A stretch of DNA of 12,760 nucleotides from an uncultured Bacteroidota bacterium (GTDB lineage: Bacteria > Bacteroidota > Bacteroidia > 2-12-FULL-35-15): the NCBI GenBank assembly GCA_903881065.1, contig CAIRRW010000112.1, forward strand, positions 1-12,760, in the 5' to 3' direction. The notes beneath the pieces are model-generated. The model was not told the origin of the DNA. It worked only from the letters and a program-made list of their open reading frames with translations, and searched no databases. Numbering within the stretch: position 1 is the first letter of the stretch; each line of letters starts with the position of its first letter. A program made the translations under genes and the position numbers. Shown here one piece after another: positions 1 to 8,600 of this stretch.

Positions 1-503
1 CTCATCCTTTGGACTGGCTGCATTTCGAGAATTCGTTATCAGTAATTTATGCAATTAATAAAGGCGGAAACGGAGCGACTATAAATGACAGCACAAAATA
101 TCTGCCTTTCATTCCGCCTTTCCATACAAATTCGGAATTACAGGCGAATATCAAGAAAAAGAAAGCATGTTTTGCTAATATTTATGTGAAAGTGGGAGTT
201 CAATATTTTGCTGCACAAAACCAAGCTTTCCTTGCTTATGGCACGGAAACCAAAACTCCCGGATATACATTATTGGATGCCGGAGCAGGAACGGATATTG
301 TAAATAAAAAAGGAAATACGCTATTTACCATCAGTATTCTCGGTACTAATTTAGGTGATGTGGCTTATCAATCGAATATGAGCAGGTTGAAATATTTTGA
401 TAATTACCCAATAAACGGTACCGGAAGAAGTGGTATTTACAGTATGGGCAGAAATTTAAGTTTTAAATTAGTGATTCCGCTTTATGTTAAAAAGGCGGTG
501 TAA
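1..503 (+). CDS. TonB-dependent outer-membrane receptor, C-terminal part (5' end outside window)
   Basis: The reading frame is open from the left edge (first full codon at 3) to TAA at 501-503, so only about the last 166 residues are present. Visible near the start is HPLDWLHFENS, a pattern common near the C-terminal barrel strands of Bacteroidetes TonB-dependent receptors. After it come alternating polar/hydrophobic segments (for example ANIYVKVGVQYF and GYTLLDAGAGTDI), a strand with NLGDVAYQSNMSRLKYFD, and the ending GRNLSFKLVIPLYV, which fits the final barrel strand (such strands usually run GRN-x-xFKL). The family imports siderophores, vitamin B12 or other large substrates through the outer membrane using TonB energy. 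The substrate cannot be read from this fragment. No terminator is seen directly after the stop, so the transcript may run on into the repeat array at 608-838. An internal TTG at 9 is not a credible start, because the frame continues upstream of it. Confidence 0.82.
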   Translation, partial: HPLDWLHFENSLSVIYAINKGGNGATINDSTKYLPFIPPFHTNSELQANIKKKKACFANIYVKVGVQYFAAQNQAFLAYGTETKTPGYTLLDAGAGTDIVNKKGNTLFTISILGTNLGDVAYQSNMSRLKYFDNYPINGTGRSGIYSMGRNLSFKLVIPLYVKKAV

Positions 504-527
504 TAAAATAAAGGATAATTCAGCTTT

Positions 528-560
528 GTCCCCCATTCTTGTTTTGAGGTTAAGGATAAG
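528..560 (+). repeat. Left copy of a degenerate direct repeat flanking the 21-bp array
   Basis: This segment resembles 960-998 in the same order and orientation: GTCCCC, then CATTCTT, then TTTT, AGGTT, GATAA and AG. The right copy has about six extra bases between GTCCCC and CATTCTT. Together the copies bracket the array-containing segment. They could be remnants of a duplicated gene end or of an insertion, or a chance similarity in AT-rich DNA. Confidence 0.35.
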
Positions 561-607
561 AAACAACACTATAATATAAGGAGTCTTATTCGGATAAACA
601 TCCAAAA

Positions 608-838
608 GCTGCTCGTTGGAACGGGAATGGTTCCCGTTGCAACGGGAACGGTTCTTGAAGTTCAAAGAAGGCTTCTTATTGTAACGGGAAGCATTCTTGA
701 TGTAACGGGAAGGGTTCTTGAAGTTTAAAGAAGGCTTCCTGATGTAACGGGAAACCTTCCTGATGCAACGGGAAGGGTTCTTGAAGTTTAAAACATGGTT
801 CCCGTTATAACGGGAGAGCTTCCTGTTATAACGAGCAG
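608..838. repeat. Array of eleven 21-bp dyad-symmetric repeats
   Basis: Eleven units in exact 21-bp register start at 608, 629, 650, 671, 692, 713, 734, 755, 776, 797 and 818. The core consensus at unit positions 3-20 is TTCYTGWTGTAACGGGAA. Units starting at 629 and 797 carry full or near-full palindromes (TTCCCGTTGCAACGGGAA; TCCCGTTATAACGGGA). Units at 650, 713 and 776 are a second type (TTCTTGAAGTTTAAAGAA-like), giving an A-A-B-A-A-B-A-A-B-A-A order, that is, a 63-bp higher-order period. Dyad partners change together: C-G, T-G or T-A at the same pair of positions. The region lies after the receptor stop codon and before a candidate terminator, so it could be transcribed as a 3' untranslated region with hairpins. 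It could instead be a row of binding sites for a dimeric protein on one face of the helix. It is not a CRISPR: there are no spacers. Confidence 0.9.
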
Positions 839-892
839 GTTTTGGGAGTAAAAATGAACAAGACGCGAGTAAATGCATTAATAAATAAACAA

Positions 893-921
893 TTTAATCA
901 TGAATTAATCAAACTTAATCA
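893..921. repeat. Three TTAATCA repeats spaced 11 and 10 bp
   Basis: TTAATCA occurs at 894-900, 905-911 and 915-921, in AT-rich non-coding DNA between the 21-bp array and the M1 peptidase operon. The mean spacing of 10.5 bp puts all three on the same helix face, as expected for a short operator or a bent segment. In sequence this AT-rich the pattern could be chance. Confidence 0.4.
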
Positions 922-959
922 TTCAATTCAAAATCTGTTTCATTGAATAATTAAACGAG

Positions 960-998
960 GTCCCCTCCGAACATTCTTAATTTTAGGTTTGATAAAAG
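960..998 (+). repeat. Right copy of the degenerate direct repeat flanking the 21-bp array
   Basis: This is the partner of 528-560, sharing the ordered blocks GTCCCC, CATTCTT, TTTT, AGGTT, GATAA and AG, with a short insertion after the first block. Its 3' end overlaps the left arm of the candidate terminator at 994-1023. The match is split into short blocks, so homology is plausible but not proven. Confidence 0.35.
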
Positions 999-1023
999 TT
1001 TCGAAATTTTTCGGGACTTTTTT
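994..1023 (+). terminator. Candidate intrinsic terminator upstream of the M1 operon
   Basis: AAAAGTTTCGAAA (994-1006) can pair with TTTCGGGACTTTT (1009-1021), with two G-T wobbles in the stem; the innermost pairs would open into the loop. A run of six T follows (1018-1023). It would end plus-strand transcription arriving from the receptor gene through the 21-bp array, and it separates that transcript from the M1 genes. The stem is weaker than the one at 9080-9116. Confidence 0.5.
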
Positions 1024-1100
1024 ATGAAAGAATAATCCATCTAGATATAAATATCTTATTACCTTTATTGTTTCAAATCAATACAAACACCTTCATGTTT

Positions 1101-3530
1101 ATGAAAATAAAATTACTGTTACTTTTCACACTAGTCTTCACTTTCAGTTTATCAGCGCAGCAAAAACCAAAAAAATCACATTGGTATCCATCTTCCGTTA
1201 CCGCATCTAATCAACGCAGCGATACAATGGATATTGTAAAATATACCATCAATCTTAATATTACCAGTTTTATTGACAGTACAATAAGTGGAAACACAAT
1301 AATAAAATTCACCCCGAAACTTAACAGTGTCAATACAATCAATCTTGACTTACTGATGCTTACCATTGATTCCGTTAAAAGCGGAACCTCGCCGCTCACC
1401 TATTTATATGATGATACTTTATTGTCCGTTAATCTTCCGCAGCTATATAATATAGGCGATACCAGCAGCCTCACGGTTTATTATCACGGCCATCCGCAAG
1501 GCGATGCTTCGGGGTGGGGCGGCTTTTATTTTACTCCGGATTATGCATATAATTTAGGAGTTGGTTTTGCCTCTTTGCCCCATAACTATGGCAGGGTATG
1601 GTACCCTTGCTTCGACAACTTTGTGGAACGTGCTACCTACGAATTCAATATTGTTACCAATAATGGCAAAACATCTTATTGCAATGGATATTTGGCACAT
1701 GATACCACTGATTTATCGGGCAACAGAACACGCAAATGGATTATGGAAAAAGAGATTCCGAGTTATCTGGCCTCGGTGGCAGTAGCTGCTTATGCCCAGA
1801 TAAACGAAACATTTAATGCCATAAACGGCCCTATGCCAGTTTCTATTGCTGCATTACCTGTGGACACGGCACATGTAAAAGCTGCTTTCATTAATCTACC
1901 GCTTGCATTTTCCACTTTGGAAAATCATTTTGGGCCTTATTTATGGAACAAAGTAGGTTATTGTATGGTTCCTTTTAATTCGGGAGCCATGGAACATGCC
2001 ACCACAATAAGTTATCCGCTGGTAGTTACCGGTTCAGCTTATGGTACAGCTTATCAAAGTATGATGGCGCACGAACTGTCGCATCATTGGTTTGGCGACC
2101 TTGCTACCTGCCGTACAGCACAGGACATGTGGCTAAATGAAGGATGGGCTCGTTATTGCGAATTTTTATTTTATGAAGCGCTTAACGGTTACAGCAGTTA
2201 TTTAAGCAATGTGAGAACCAATCACGAATCAAATCTTCAATTTTTACATGTTAAGGAAGGCGGTTACCAAACGTTATCCAACATCCCTTTAAACATTACC
2301 TACGGCGACCATGTATATAATAAAGGTGCTGATGTAGCGCATACGCTACGCAGTTATTTTGATAACGATACTTTGTTTTATTCTTCCCTTAAAACCTATC
2401 TTTCGCAGCATCATTATGCCGATGTTTCGTCTCAAGACTTCATGGTTTCACTCAATGCAGCAAGTGGATTGAACCTTAACGACTTTTTTAACGATTGGGT
2501 ATTTAATCCCGGATGGACTCACTTTTCAATAGATTCATCCGTTGTTACTCCTTCAGGCACAAATTATAATGTTACAGTTTATGTGAAACAAAAACTTACC
2601 GGAGCACCTGCGTATTTTAACAGTGTACCGTTGGAAATAACATTTAAAGCTGCCAATTGGGTCGAACAGATAAAGAAAATAATGATGTCAGGTTCCAATG
2701 GCTCATTTAGTTTTACTTTGCCATTTAATCCTGTTTTTGTTGCAGTAAATATGAGTGAAAAGATAAGCCATGCTGTTGCTCCTGAATATCATATTATTAA
2801 AACTTCCGGAAACACCACCTTTGCAAATGCAATGATGACGCTTAATGTAAGCAGCATTTCCGATTCGGCTTTAGTGCGGGTGGAACATAACTTTACTGCC
2901 CCTGATGATTATCATCACTGCTGCAAACCGTATAAACTATCGCCAAACCATTATTGGAAAATAGACGGAATATTACCTGCAAACTTTAAATCCACTGCTA
3001 CTATTTATTATGATGGAAGGTCCAGCGCATTTGCGTCAACAGAATGGCTGGATAATAATTTAGTTGGTACCTACGAGGATAGCATTGTACTGCTATATCG
3101 ACGCAATACAGCCGACGATTGGAATTTGTACCCTTATTTTACTAAAAATTATTTAGGCAGCCATACCGACAAACATGGCCTTATTACAATTGATACACTT
3201 CGATTAGGTGAATATGTATTTGCAACAAATGATTATTTATTAGGTATAAAATCTAATTCCATTTCCGCTGAATCTATTGCTGTAAAGGTGTTTCCAAATC
3301 CAACTGCAAATATGATTACAGTTGATTTAACCTCTACAATAAATAAAATAGCTGACAATTCGTTATTAATAATCACTGATATTACAGGAAGAATTATTTA
3401 TACGGAAAAGCTTAATCAGCAAAACACCGTTAGTATTACTACTTCAGCATTTGATAATGGAATTTATTTTGTTTCATTAAAATCAAAAGATAAAATTATT
3501 GCAAACAATAAGTTTATTGTTGCTCATTAA
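1101..3530 (+). CDS. Secreted M1-family zinc metallopeptidase with T9SS sorting domain
   Basis: This is an 809-residue zinc aminopeptidase-type enzyme, expected to remove residues from peptide N-termini outside the cell or at its surface. ATG at 1101 gives MKIKLLLLFTLVFTFSLSA, a clean signal peptide cut before Gln20 and nearly the same as the start of the next gene; the in-frame ATG at 1095 and TTG at 1068 are less likely. Residues about 40-240 form the M1 N-terminal beta domain. The catalytic domain shows GAMEH (295-299; Asn of the usual GAMEN is His), HELSH (324-328), the third zinc ligand Glu347 in WLNEGWARY, giving HEXXH-x18-E, and a candidate catalytic Tyr406 in VYNKG. A further beta-rich region of unknown type (about 570-720) follows. 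A T9SS type A sorting domain closes the protein (VFPNP at 730-734, ending GIYFVSLKSKDK...). The next M1 gene starts 12 bp downstream, so the two are probably co-transcribed. No convincing -33/-7 promoter is visible; TACCTTTA at 1060-1067 is a weak -7 candidate without a matching TTTG. Confidence 0.93.
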   Translation: MKIKLLLLFTLVFTFSLSAQQKPKKSHWYPSSVTASNQRSDTMDIVKYTINLNITSFIDSTISGNTIIKFTPKLNSVNTINLDLLMLTIDSVKSGTSPLTYLYDDTLLSVNLPQLYNIGDTSSLTVYYHGHPQGDASGWGGFYFTPDYAYNLGVGFASLPHNYGRVWYPCFDNFVERATYEFNIVTNNGKTSYCNGYLAHDTTDLSGNRTRKWIMEKEIPSYLASVAVAAYAQINETFNAINGPMPVSIAALPVDTAHVKAAFINLPLAFSTLENHFGPYLWNKVGYCMVPFNSGAMEHATTISYPLVVTGSAYGTAYQSMMAHELSHHWFGDLATCRTAQDMWLNEGWARYCEFLFYEALNGYSSYLSNVRTNHESNLQFLHVKEGGYQTLSNIPLNITYGDHVYNKGADVAHTLRSYFDNDTLFYSSLKTYLSQHHYADVSSQDFMVSLNAASGLNLNDFFNDWVFNPGWTHFSIDSSVVTPSGTNYNVTVYVKQKLTGAPAYFNSVPLEITFKAANWVEQIKKIMMSGSNGSFSFTLPFNPVFVAVNMSEKISHAVAPEYHIIKTSGNTTFANAMMTLNVSSISDSALVRVEHNFTAPDDYHHCCKPYKLSPNHYWKIDGILPANFKSTATIYYDGRSSAFASTEWLDNNLVGTYEDSIVLLYRRNTADDWNLYPYFTKNYLGSHTDKHGLITIDTLRLGEYVFATNDYLLGIKSNSISAESIAVKVFPNPTANMITVDLTSTINKIADNSLLIITDITGRIIYTEKLNQQNTVSITTSAFDNGIYFVSLKSKDKIIANNKFIVAH

Positions 3531-3542
3531 AACCATTAAAAT

Positions 3543-5486
3543 ATGAAAATTAAAATACTTCTTTTCGTTACCCTGATTGCTTCCTTCGGCATTAGAGCAC
3601 AAAATAATTCCAAAAAATATAATACCGACGACATTTCTTCCATCGAGAAAAAAGGAGTGGTACTTAACGGCAAATCCTTGCGAACAAACATAGTTAACAA
3701 CTATGATTTAAAATACAATCGTTGCGAATGGCAGATAGACCCTGCAATTAATTACATAAAAGGCGCGGTAACTTTTTTCTTCGAGCCAACTGTAAACGGT
3801 TTCAATCAAATACAATTCGATTTGTCCGATTCACTTACCGTTGATTCCGTTAAATACCATTCCACATCGTTAACGTTCAACCATCTTTCTAACGATGTAT
3901 TGCAGATAACATTAAACAATACCATCCCAATAAACACCTTGGATTCGCTTACTATCTTTTATCAAGGTATGCCTGCCGGAAGCGGTTTCGGTTCATTTAT
4001 TCAGTCTACTCATAACGGTACGCCTATAATATGGACACTTTCCGAGCCTTTCGGAGCAAAAGACTGGTGGCCCTGCAAAAATGATTTAATAGATAAATCC
4101 GATTCCATGGATGTAATAGTTACCGTTCCACAAGGAAATAGAGTAGCAAGTAACGGGCTATTGGTTTCCGAATCGTCATCAGGAAGCAATGTAATATTTC
4201 ACTGGAAAACCAGATACGCAATTGCCTCCTACCTTGTTGCAATAGGGGTTACCAACTATGTACAATATTCAAATTACGTTCCTCTGCCTGCCGGCGATTC
4301 CTTATTAGTTTTGAATTATGTTTATCCCGAAGACCTTGTTCCTGCACAGTCGCAAACCCCCGACATTATTAATGTAATTAAACTATACGATAGCCTTACC
4401 ATTCAATACCCTTTCTCCAAAGAGAAATACGGACATTGTGAGTTTGGCTGGGGTGGCGGCATGGAACACCAAACGATGTCATATGTTGTAAATTTCGGCC
4501 ATGAGTTAATAGCTCACGAGTGTGCCCATCAGTGGTTTGGCGATAGAGTAACCTGCGGAAGTTGGCAGGATATCTGGCTCAACGAAGGATTCGCAACCTA
4601 TTTTGAAGGACTCACTGAAGAACGATTATTCCCTAGTACCTGGATGAGCTGGAAACAAAATAAAATTTCAAGCGTTACCGCTTCTCCCAATGGTTCCGTT
4701 TTATGCAGCGACACCGCAAGTGTAAACCGTATTTTTGATGGACGATTATCTTATAATAAAGGCTCTTATTTATTACACATGCTTCGTTGGAAGTTAGGCG
4801 ATTCATTGTTTTTTAAATCTCTTAAAAACTATTTAAACGACCCATTGTTAGCATGGAATTATGCAAAAACTCCTGATTTAAAAGCTCATTTTGAAAACAC
4901 AAGCGGACAAAATCTTACTTCCTTTTTTAATGAATGGTACTATAATCAAGGTTATCCGTCCTATCAATTAGCATGGAGTCAGGCTGGCAATGCAGTTACC
5001 TTAACAGTAAATCAAACTCAATCCGACCCGTCGGTTTCCTTTTACGAAATGCCTATTCCGGTTCAGTTTATTGGTGCAGGGCATGATACAACAATAGTTT
5101 TTAACCATACCTTTTCAGGTCAAACATTTTCGGCAACAGTTAATTTCCCTGTCAGCACAGTTAATTTCGACCCTGTGTTGCATATTCTATCTGCACACAA
5201 TGTAGTTACCGGTATTCCTGACCTAACTGAAACAAATAACCACATTGATGTATTCCCTAATCCAACCAAGAACATTATAAACATTAACCTACAGTTAAAT
5301 AAAACCGATGACCTTTTGTTTGAAGTAGTTGACATTAACGGCAAAAGTGTAATCTGTAAAAAGGAAAATATCATTGCTGGGAATTCCACTAAAACAATGG
5401 ATTTAGAACATTTAGCTGTTGGAGAATATCTGTTGAGTATTAAAGGTAAAGAAATCAACTTCACCAAAAAAGTAGTTAAAGAATAG
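3543..5486 (+). CDS. Second secreted M1-family zinc metallopeptidase with T9SS sorting domain
   Basis: This 647-residue paralogue of the preceding gene starts 12 bp after its stop. ATG at 3543 gives the signal peptide MKIKILLFVTLIASFGIRA, with a cut expected before Gln20. Residues about 45-250 match the M1 N-terminal beta domain, with WTLSEPFGAKDWWPCKN as a typical conserved stretch. The active site shows GGMEH (305-309), HECAH (325-329), Glu348 in WLNEGFATYFE (HEXXH-x18-E) and Tyr404 in SYNKG. A short beta domain (about 470-555) precedes a T9SS type A sorting domain (VFPNP at 570-574, ending LSIKGKEINFTKKVVKE). It lacks the extra beta-rich region of about 150 residues seen in its neighbour, which explains most of the length difference. 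The two are diverged, so this is an old duplication or two related genes brought together. Exact peptide preference cannot be read from sequence. Confidence 0.93.
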   Translation: MKIKILLFVTLIASFGIRAQNNSKKYNTDDISSIEKKGVVLNGKSLRTNIVNNYDLKYNRCEWQIDPAINYIKGAVTFFFEPTVNGFNQIQFDLSDSLTVDSVKYHSTSLTFNHLSNDVLQITLNNTIPINTLDSLTIFYQGMPAGSGFGSFIQSTHNGTPIIWTLSEPFGAKDWWPCKNDLIDKSDSMDVIVTVPQGNRVASNGLLVSESSSGSNVIFHWKTRYAIASYLVAIGVTNYVQYSNYVPLPAGDSLLVLNYVYPEDLVPAQSQTPDIINVIKLYDSLTIQYPFSKEKYGHCEFGWGGGMEHQTMSYVVNFGHELIAHECAHQWFGDRVTCGSWQDIWLNEGFATYFEGLTEERLFPSTWMSWKQNKISSVTASPNGSVLCSDTASVNRIFDGRLSYNKGSYLLHMLRWKLGDSLFFKSLKNYLNDPLLAWNYAKTPDLKAHFENTSGQNLTSFFNEWYYNQGYPSYQLAWSQAGNAVTLTVNQTQSDPSVSFYEMPIPVQFIGAGHDTTIVFNHTFSGQTFSATVNFPVSTVNFDPVLHILSAHNVVTGIPDLTETNNHIDVFPNPTKNIININLQLNKTDDLLFEVVDINGKSVICKKENIIAGNSTKTMDLEHLAVGEYLLSIKGKEINFTKKVVKE

Positions 5487-5592
5487 ACGTTTTCTAAACA
5501 TAACGGTAAACTTATTTGAATCCGCATAAATAACCGCTTACAACTTAAAACTAACCAATTAGAGTTCAAAATCCACCTTTCGCGATATTTTG

Positions 5593-5624
5593 TTTGCACA
5601 TTGAGTTAATTATTTCTAATATTG
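5593..5624 (+). promoter_or_regulatory. Bacteroidetes-type -33/-7 promoter for the M43 protease gene
   Basis: TTTG at 5593-5596 and TAATATTG at 5617-5624 are separated by 20 bp. They match the known Bacteroidetes consensus (TTTG at -33, TAnnTTTG at -7) with one mismatch in the -7 box. Transcription would start near 5631, leaving a leader of roughly 24 nt before ATG 5655. The rest of the 168-bp gap after the M1 genes shows no clear terminator, so some read-through is possible. The A-rich stretch before the ATG, without a Shine-Dalgarno sequence, is usual for this phylum. Confidence 0.6.
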
Positions 5625-5654
5625 CGGTTCAATAAATTTATAATACATATACAA

Positions 5655-8600
5655 ATGAAAAACAAATACTACAAATTGGTTTGGATGAGTGCAATTTTTA
5701 TTGCTGCACAAACGGTTAGCTTAAAAGCCCAAACCCCTAAGCCTTGCGGAACAGAAGAAGTGATGCGTAAAATGTATGCTGAACATCCTGAGCTAATTCA
5801 ACAGCAAATCGATTTCGATAACGCAATGAAACAAGTAATCAATGCGAAACGTCAGTCAAGATCAGTAAGTGCACTACATATTATTCCAGTTGTTTTTCAC
5901 GTTATTTATTCTGACCCAACAGGTACAGATAATATCCCTGATGCACAGATTTATGACGAGATGAAGATTCTTAACAGAGATTATGCAAAACTAAATGCTG
6001 ATACTTCATATATTATCAAAAATTCTCCATTTGATACATTAGCTTCTAATGTTAGATTTGAGTTTCGTTTGGCAACTATCGACCCTAATGGAAATTGTAC
6101 TAATGGAATTGAGCGTATTCAATCTCACTTAGGAATTCAAGCTACTGATGCTGCAAAACTAAATCAATGGCCTAGAGATAAGTATCTAAATATCTGGACA
6201 GTTCAGTCAATTGGTGCTCCAGGTTCTACAGCTGCTGCTTATGCCTTGTATCCTTCTGCGGTTGTTAATTATCCTCAAGGCGACGGTGTTTTGAGCATGT
6301 CTGGTTACGTTGGTAGTATCGGACCAGGAACTTCATTAGGAACTTCAAGAACAATAACTCATGAAATAGGGCATTGTATGAATTTAGAGCATGTTTGGGG
6401 AAACAACAATAATGCCGATGTTGCTTGTGGTGATGATGGTGTAGATGACACCCCAATAACTAAAGGACATTTGTATGATTGCACTCCAACACCACACTGT
6501 ACCAGAAGTAATGCTAAACATATTGTATATAATTTTAATGGGCTACAACTTCCTCAAGGGGCGAATGACCCAACTGTTACAACCGATACCTCGGCTATTC
6601 TTGGTCATTTCACATCAAATAACGTTTCTTCCAATTCAGTTGAAGCTTCCAGATTTTCTTATATCAATTGGCCTGTAGGAGCACCTAACGGTGACACTTC
6701 TTTTACAGCTTTAACAGGCAGTATCGACCCTACTAAATATTATGAAGTAACTGTAAGCCCGAATACGTATAATTACATGTTAATTTCCGGATTGAATTTT
6801 AACGTTGGTCGTTCCGCTTCTGGTATCAGAACATTTGCAGTACGTTCAAGTGCTGATGGTTTTTCTAGTAACCTTCCTGCTTCTATCAGCCCGGCTAACT
6901 CTAGCCTAAGTGTACGAACAGGCAATATTTTCTTCTATAAAAAAGATACAACTCTTAATCAAAGCGGTTGCCATATTTCATTGACTGGTGGTGCTTACAA
7001 TCTAGTTGGTTCTGGACAGAGCATGACTTTCCGCTTTTATGGATGGAATGCAGAAAACATTGCAGGTACTTTTAGCCTTGATGATGTTACCTTATATACT
7101 ACAAATAATAGAGGTCACGACACTATTACATATAATTTTAATGGTGTAAATCCTCCATCAGCTTTAGGTACACTTGACCCTACAACTTTACAGGTTGATA
7201 CTGCAGTAACTGTTGGCCAATTTCATGCTAGAGGCGTTTCTGCAAATCCAATCGAATCGAATAATTTTTCATTTTCTAAATGGAACACAGGGGGAATTAA
7301 CGGCGACAATTTATATACCGACATGACAGGTGCTATTGATACTACTAAATATTATGAAGTATCACTAGGAGCGAATTATGGAAATTTACTTACCTTAACA
7401 GGATTATCTTTTGATGTTAAACGTAATGGCACTGGTGTAAGAAGCTATGCGGTTCGTTCATCAGTCAATAATTTTGCTTCTAATCTCACTCCAAATATTA
7501 CCCCGGCAAATACTAATTTAAATATTCAAAACACAAGCGAATTTTTCTTTGCTAATGATACTAATTTAGCACAAACAGGAAGTCATATTGCTTTGTCTGG
7601 TGCATCGTATACAAATTTTTACAAACCTATTAAATTCCGTTTTTATGGATGGAATGCCGAAGACTCTTTAGGTTCATTTACAATAGATAACGTTTCATTT
7701 ACTGATACTGCAGGTCTTATTGAGAACTTTGATAATTATATGGATTATTCATATTGCTCTCCTTGGGGACAAAGAATGTTTACTAAAGGTCAAAAAGATA
7801 GAATGAGAGCGGCTTTAGAAAGCGGTGTTTCTTCTAGAGATCACTTATTTTTAAACTCTAATTTAGTTGCTACTGGTACTCAATCTCCTTATCCTCCAGT
7901 TGCTACTTGTCCTCCAAAACCTGATTTCTTCTCAAATCGTAAATCAATTTGCGTTGGAGGGACTGTTACTTTTTATAGAAACATTATGAACGTAACTCAT
8001 CGCCCTGGAGTAAGCAGTTTTAAAAAGGTATGGTATTTCGATGGTGGAACTCCAGCATCTGTTACCTTAAATGATACGCTGGTAAATTATAATGCAGCAG
8101 CTTCTGGGTTAATTGCTCAAAATGTTACTTATTCTGCTCCTGGCGACTATGCGGTGAAATTGGTAGTAACTAATAGCGCTGGTTCCGATTCTATTATTAA
8201 AACCTCATATATACATGTTGATGCGGGCTGGGCTCAATATGGTGTTAATCAACCCGAAACTTTTGAAAGTGCTGCATCATACTATTGGAATTGGAATATA
8301 GATAATTATGATAACAATCCTCATACTTGGGGTCTTATTAATTTTGCCGGATATAGCGGAACTCACAGTATGGTGATGAATGGATTTGACAACTACTTCT
8401 TGGATTTGGATGATTTTATTACACCAGGTTATAACTTGTCATATTTAACAGGCGGTGCTCTTACTTTCCAATGTGCAGCTGCATCAAGCGCATTAACTTC
8501 TGCCGATATTAATGATGTTTTAAAAATATATGCTTCTAAAGATTGTGGTCAATCATGGTTATCATTAGGAACCCCTATACAAGGGGCTGCACTTTGTAAT

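Noticed and set aside
608..838. CRISPR array
   Set aside because: Units are contiguous with no unique spacers, are too short and vary from unit to unit, and no cas genes are near.
468..878. Minus-strand 136-codon open frame with a 7-residue repeat (SRYIRKP, LNFKNP types)
   Set aside because: It is the shadow of the 21-bp array: 21 is divisible by three, so a repeat without a stop codon stays open. It overlaps the end of the receptor gene and shows no start signal or known fold.
1060..1067. TACCTTTA as a -7 promoter box for the M1 operon
   Set aside because: It is one mismatch from TAnnTTTG, but no TTTG lies at the right distance upstream, so I did not list it as a promoter.
1561..1785. Plus-strand 74-codon frame inside the first M1 gene
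   Set aside because: It is a shifted frame within a well-supported coding region and has no independent start signal.
5120..5599. Minus-strand 159-codon open frame
   Set aside because: It lies antisense to the sorting domain of the second M1 peptidase, with low-complexity composition and no recognisable domain; the plus-strand frame has clear motifs.
5622..5654. Upstream TTG start for the M43 protease
   Set aside because: It overlaps the -7 box and would put eleven extra residues before a standard signal peptide; ATG 5655 fits better.
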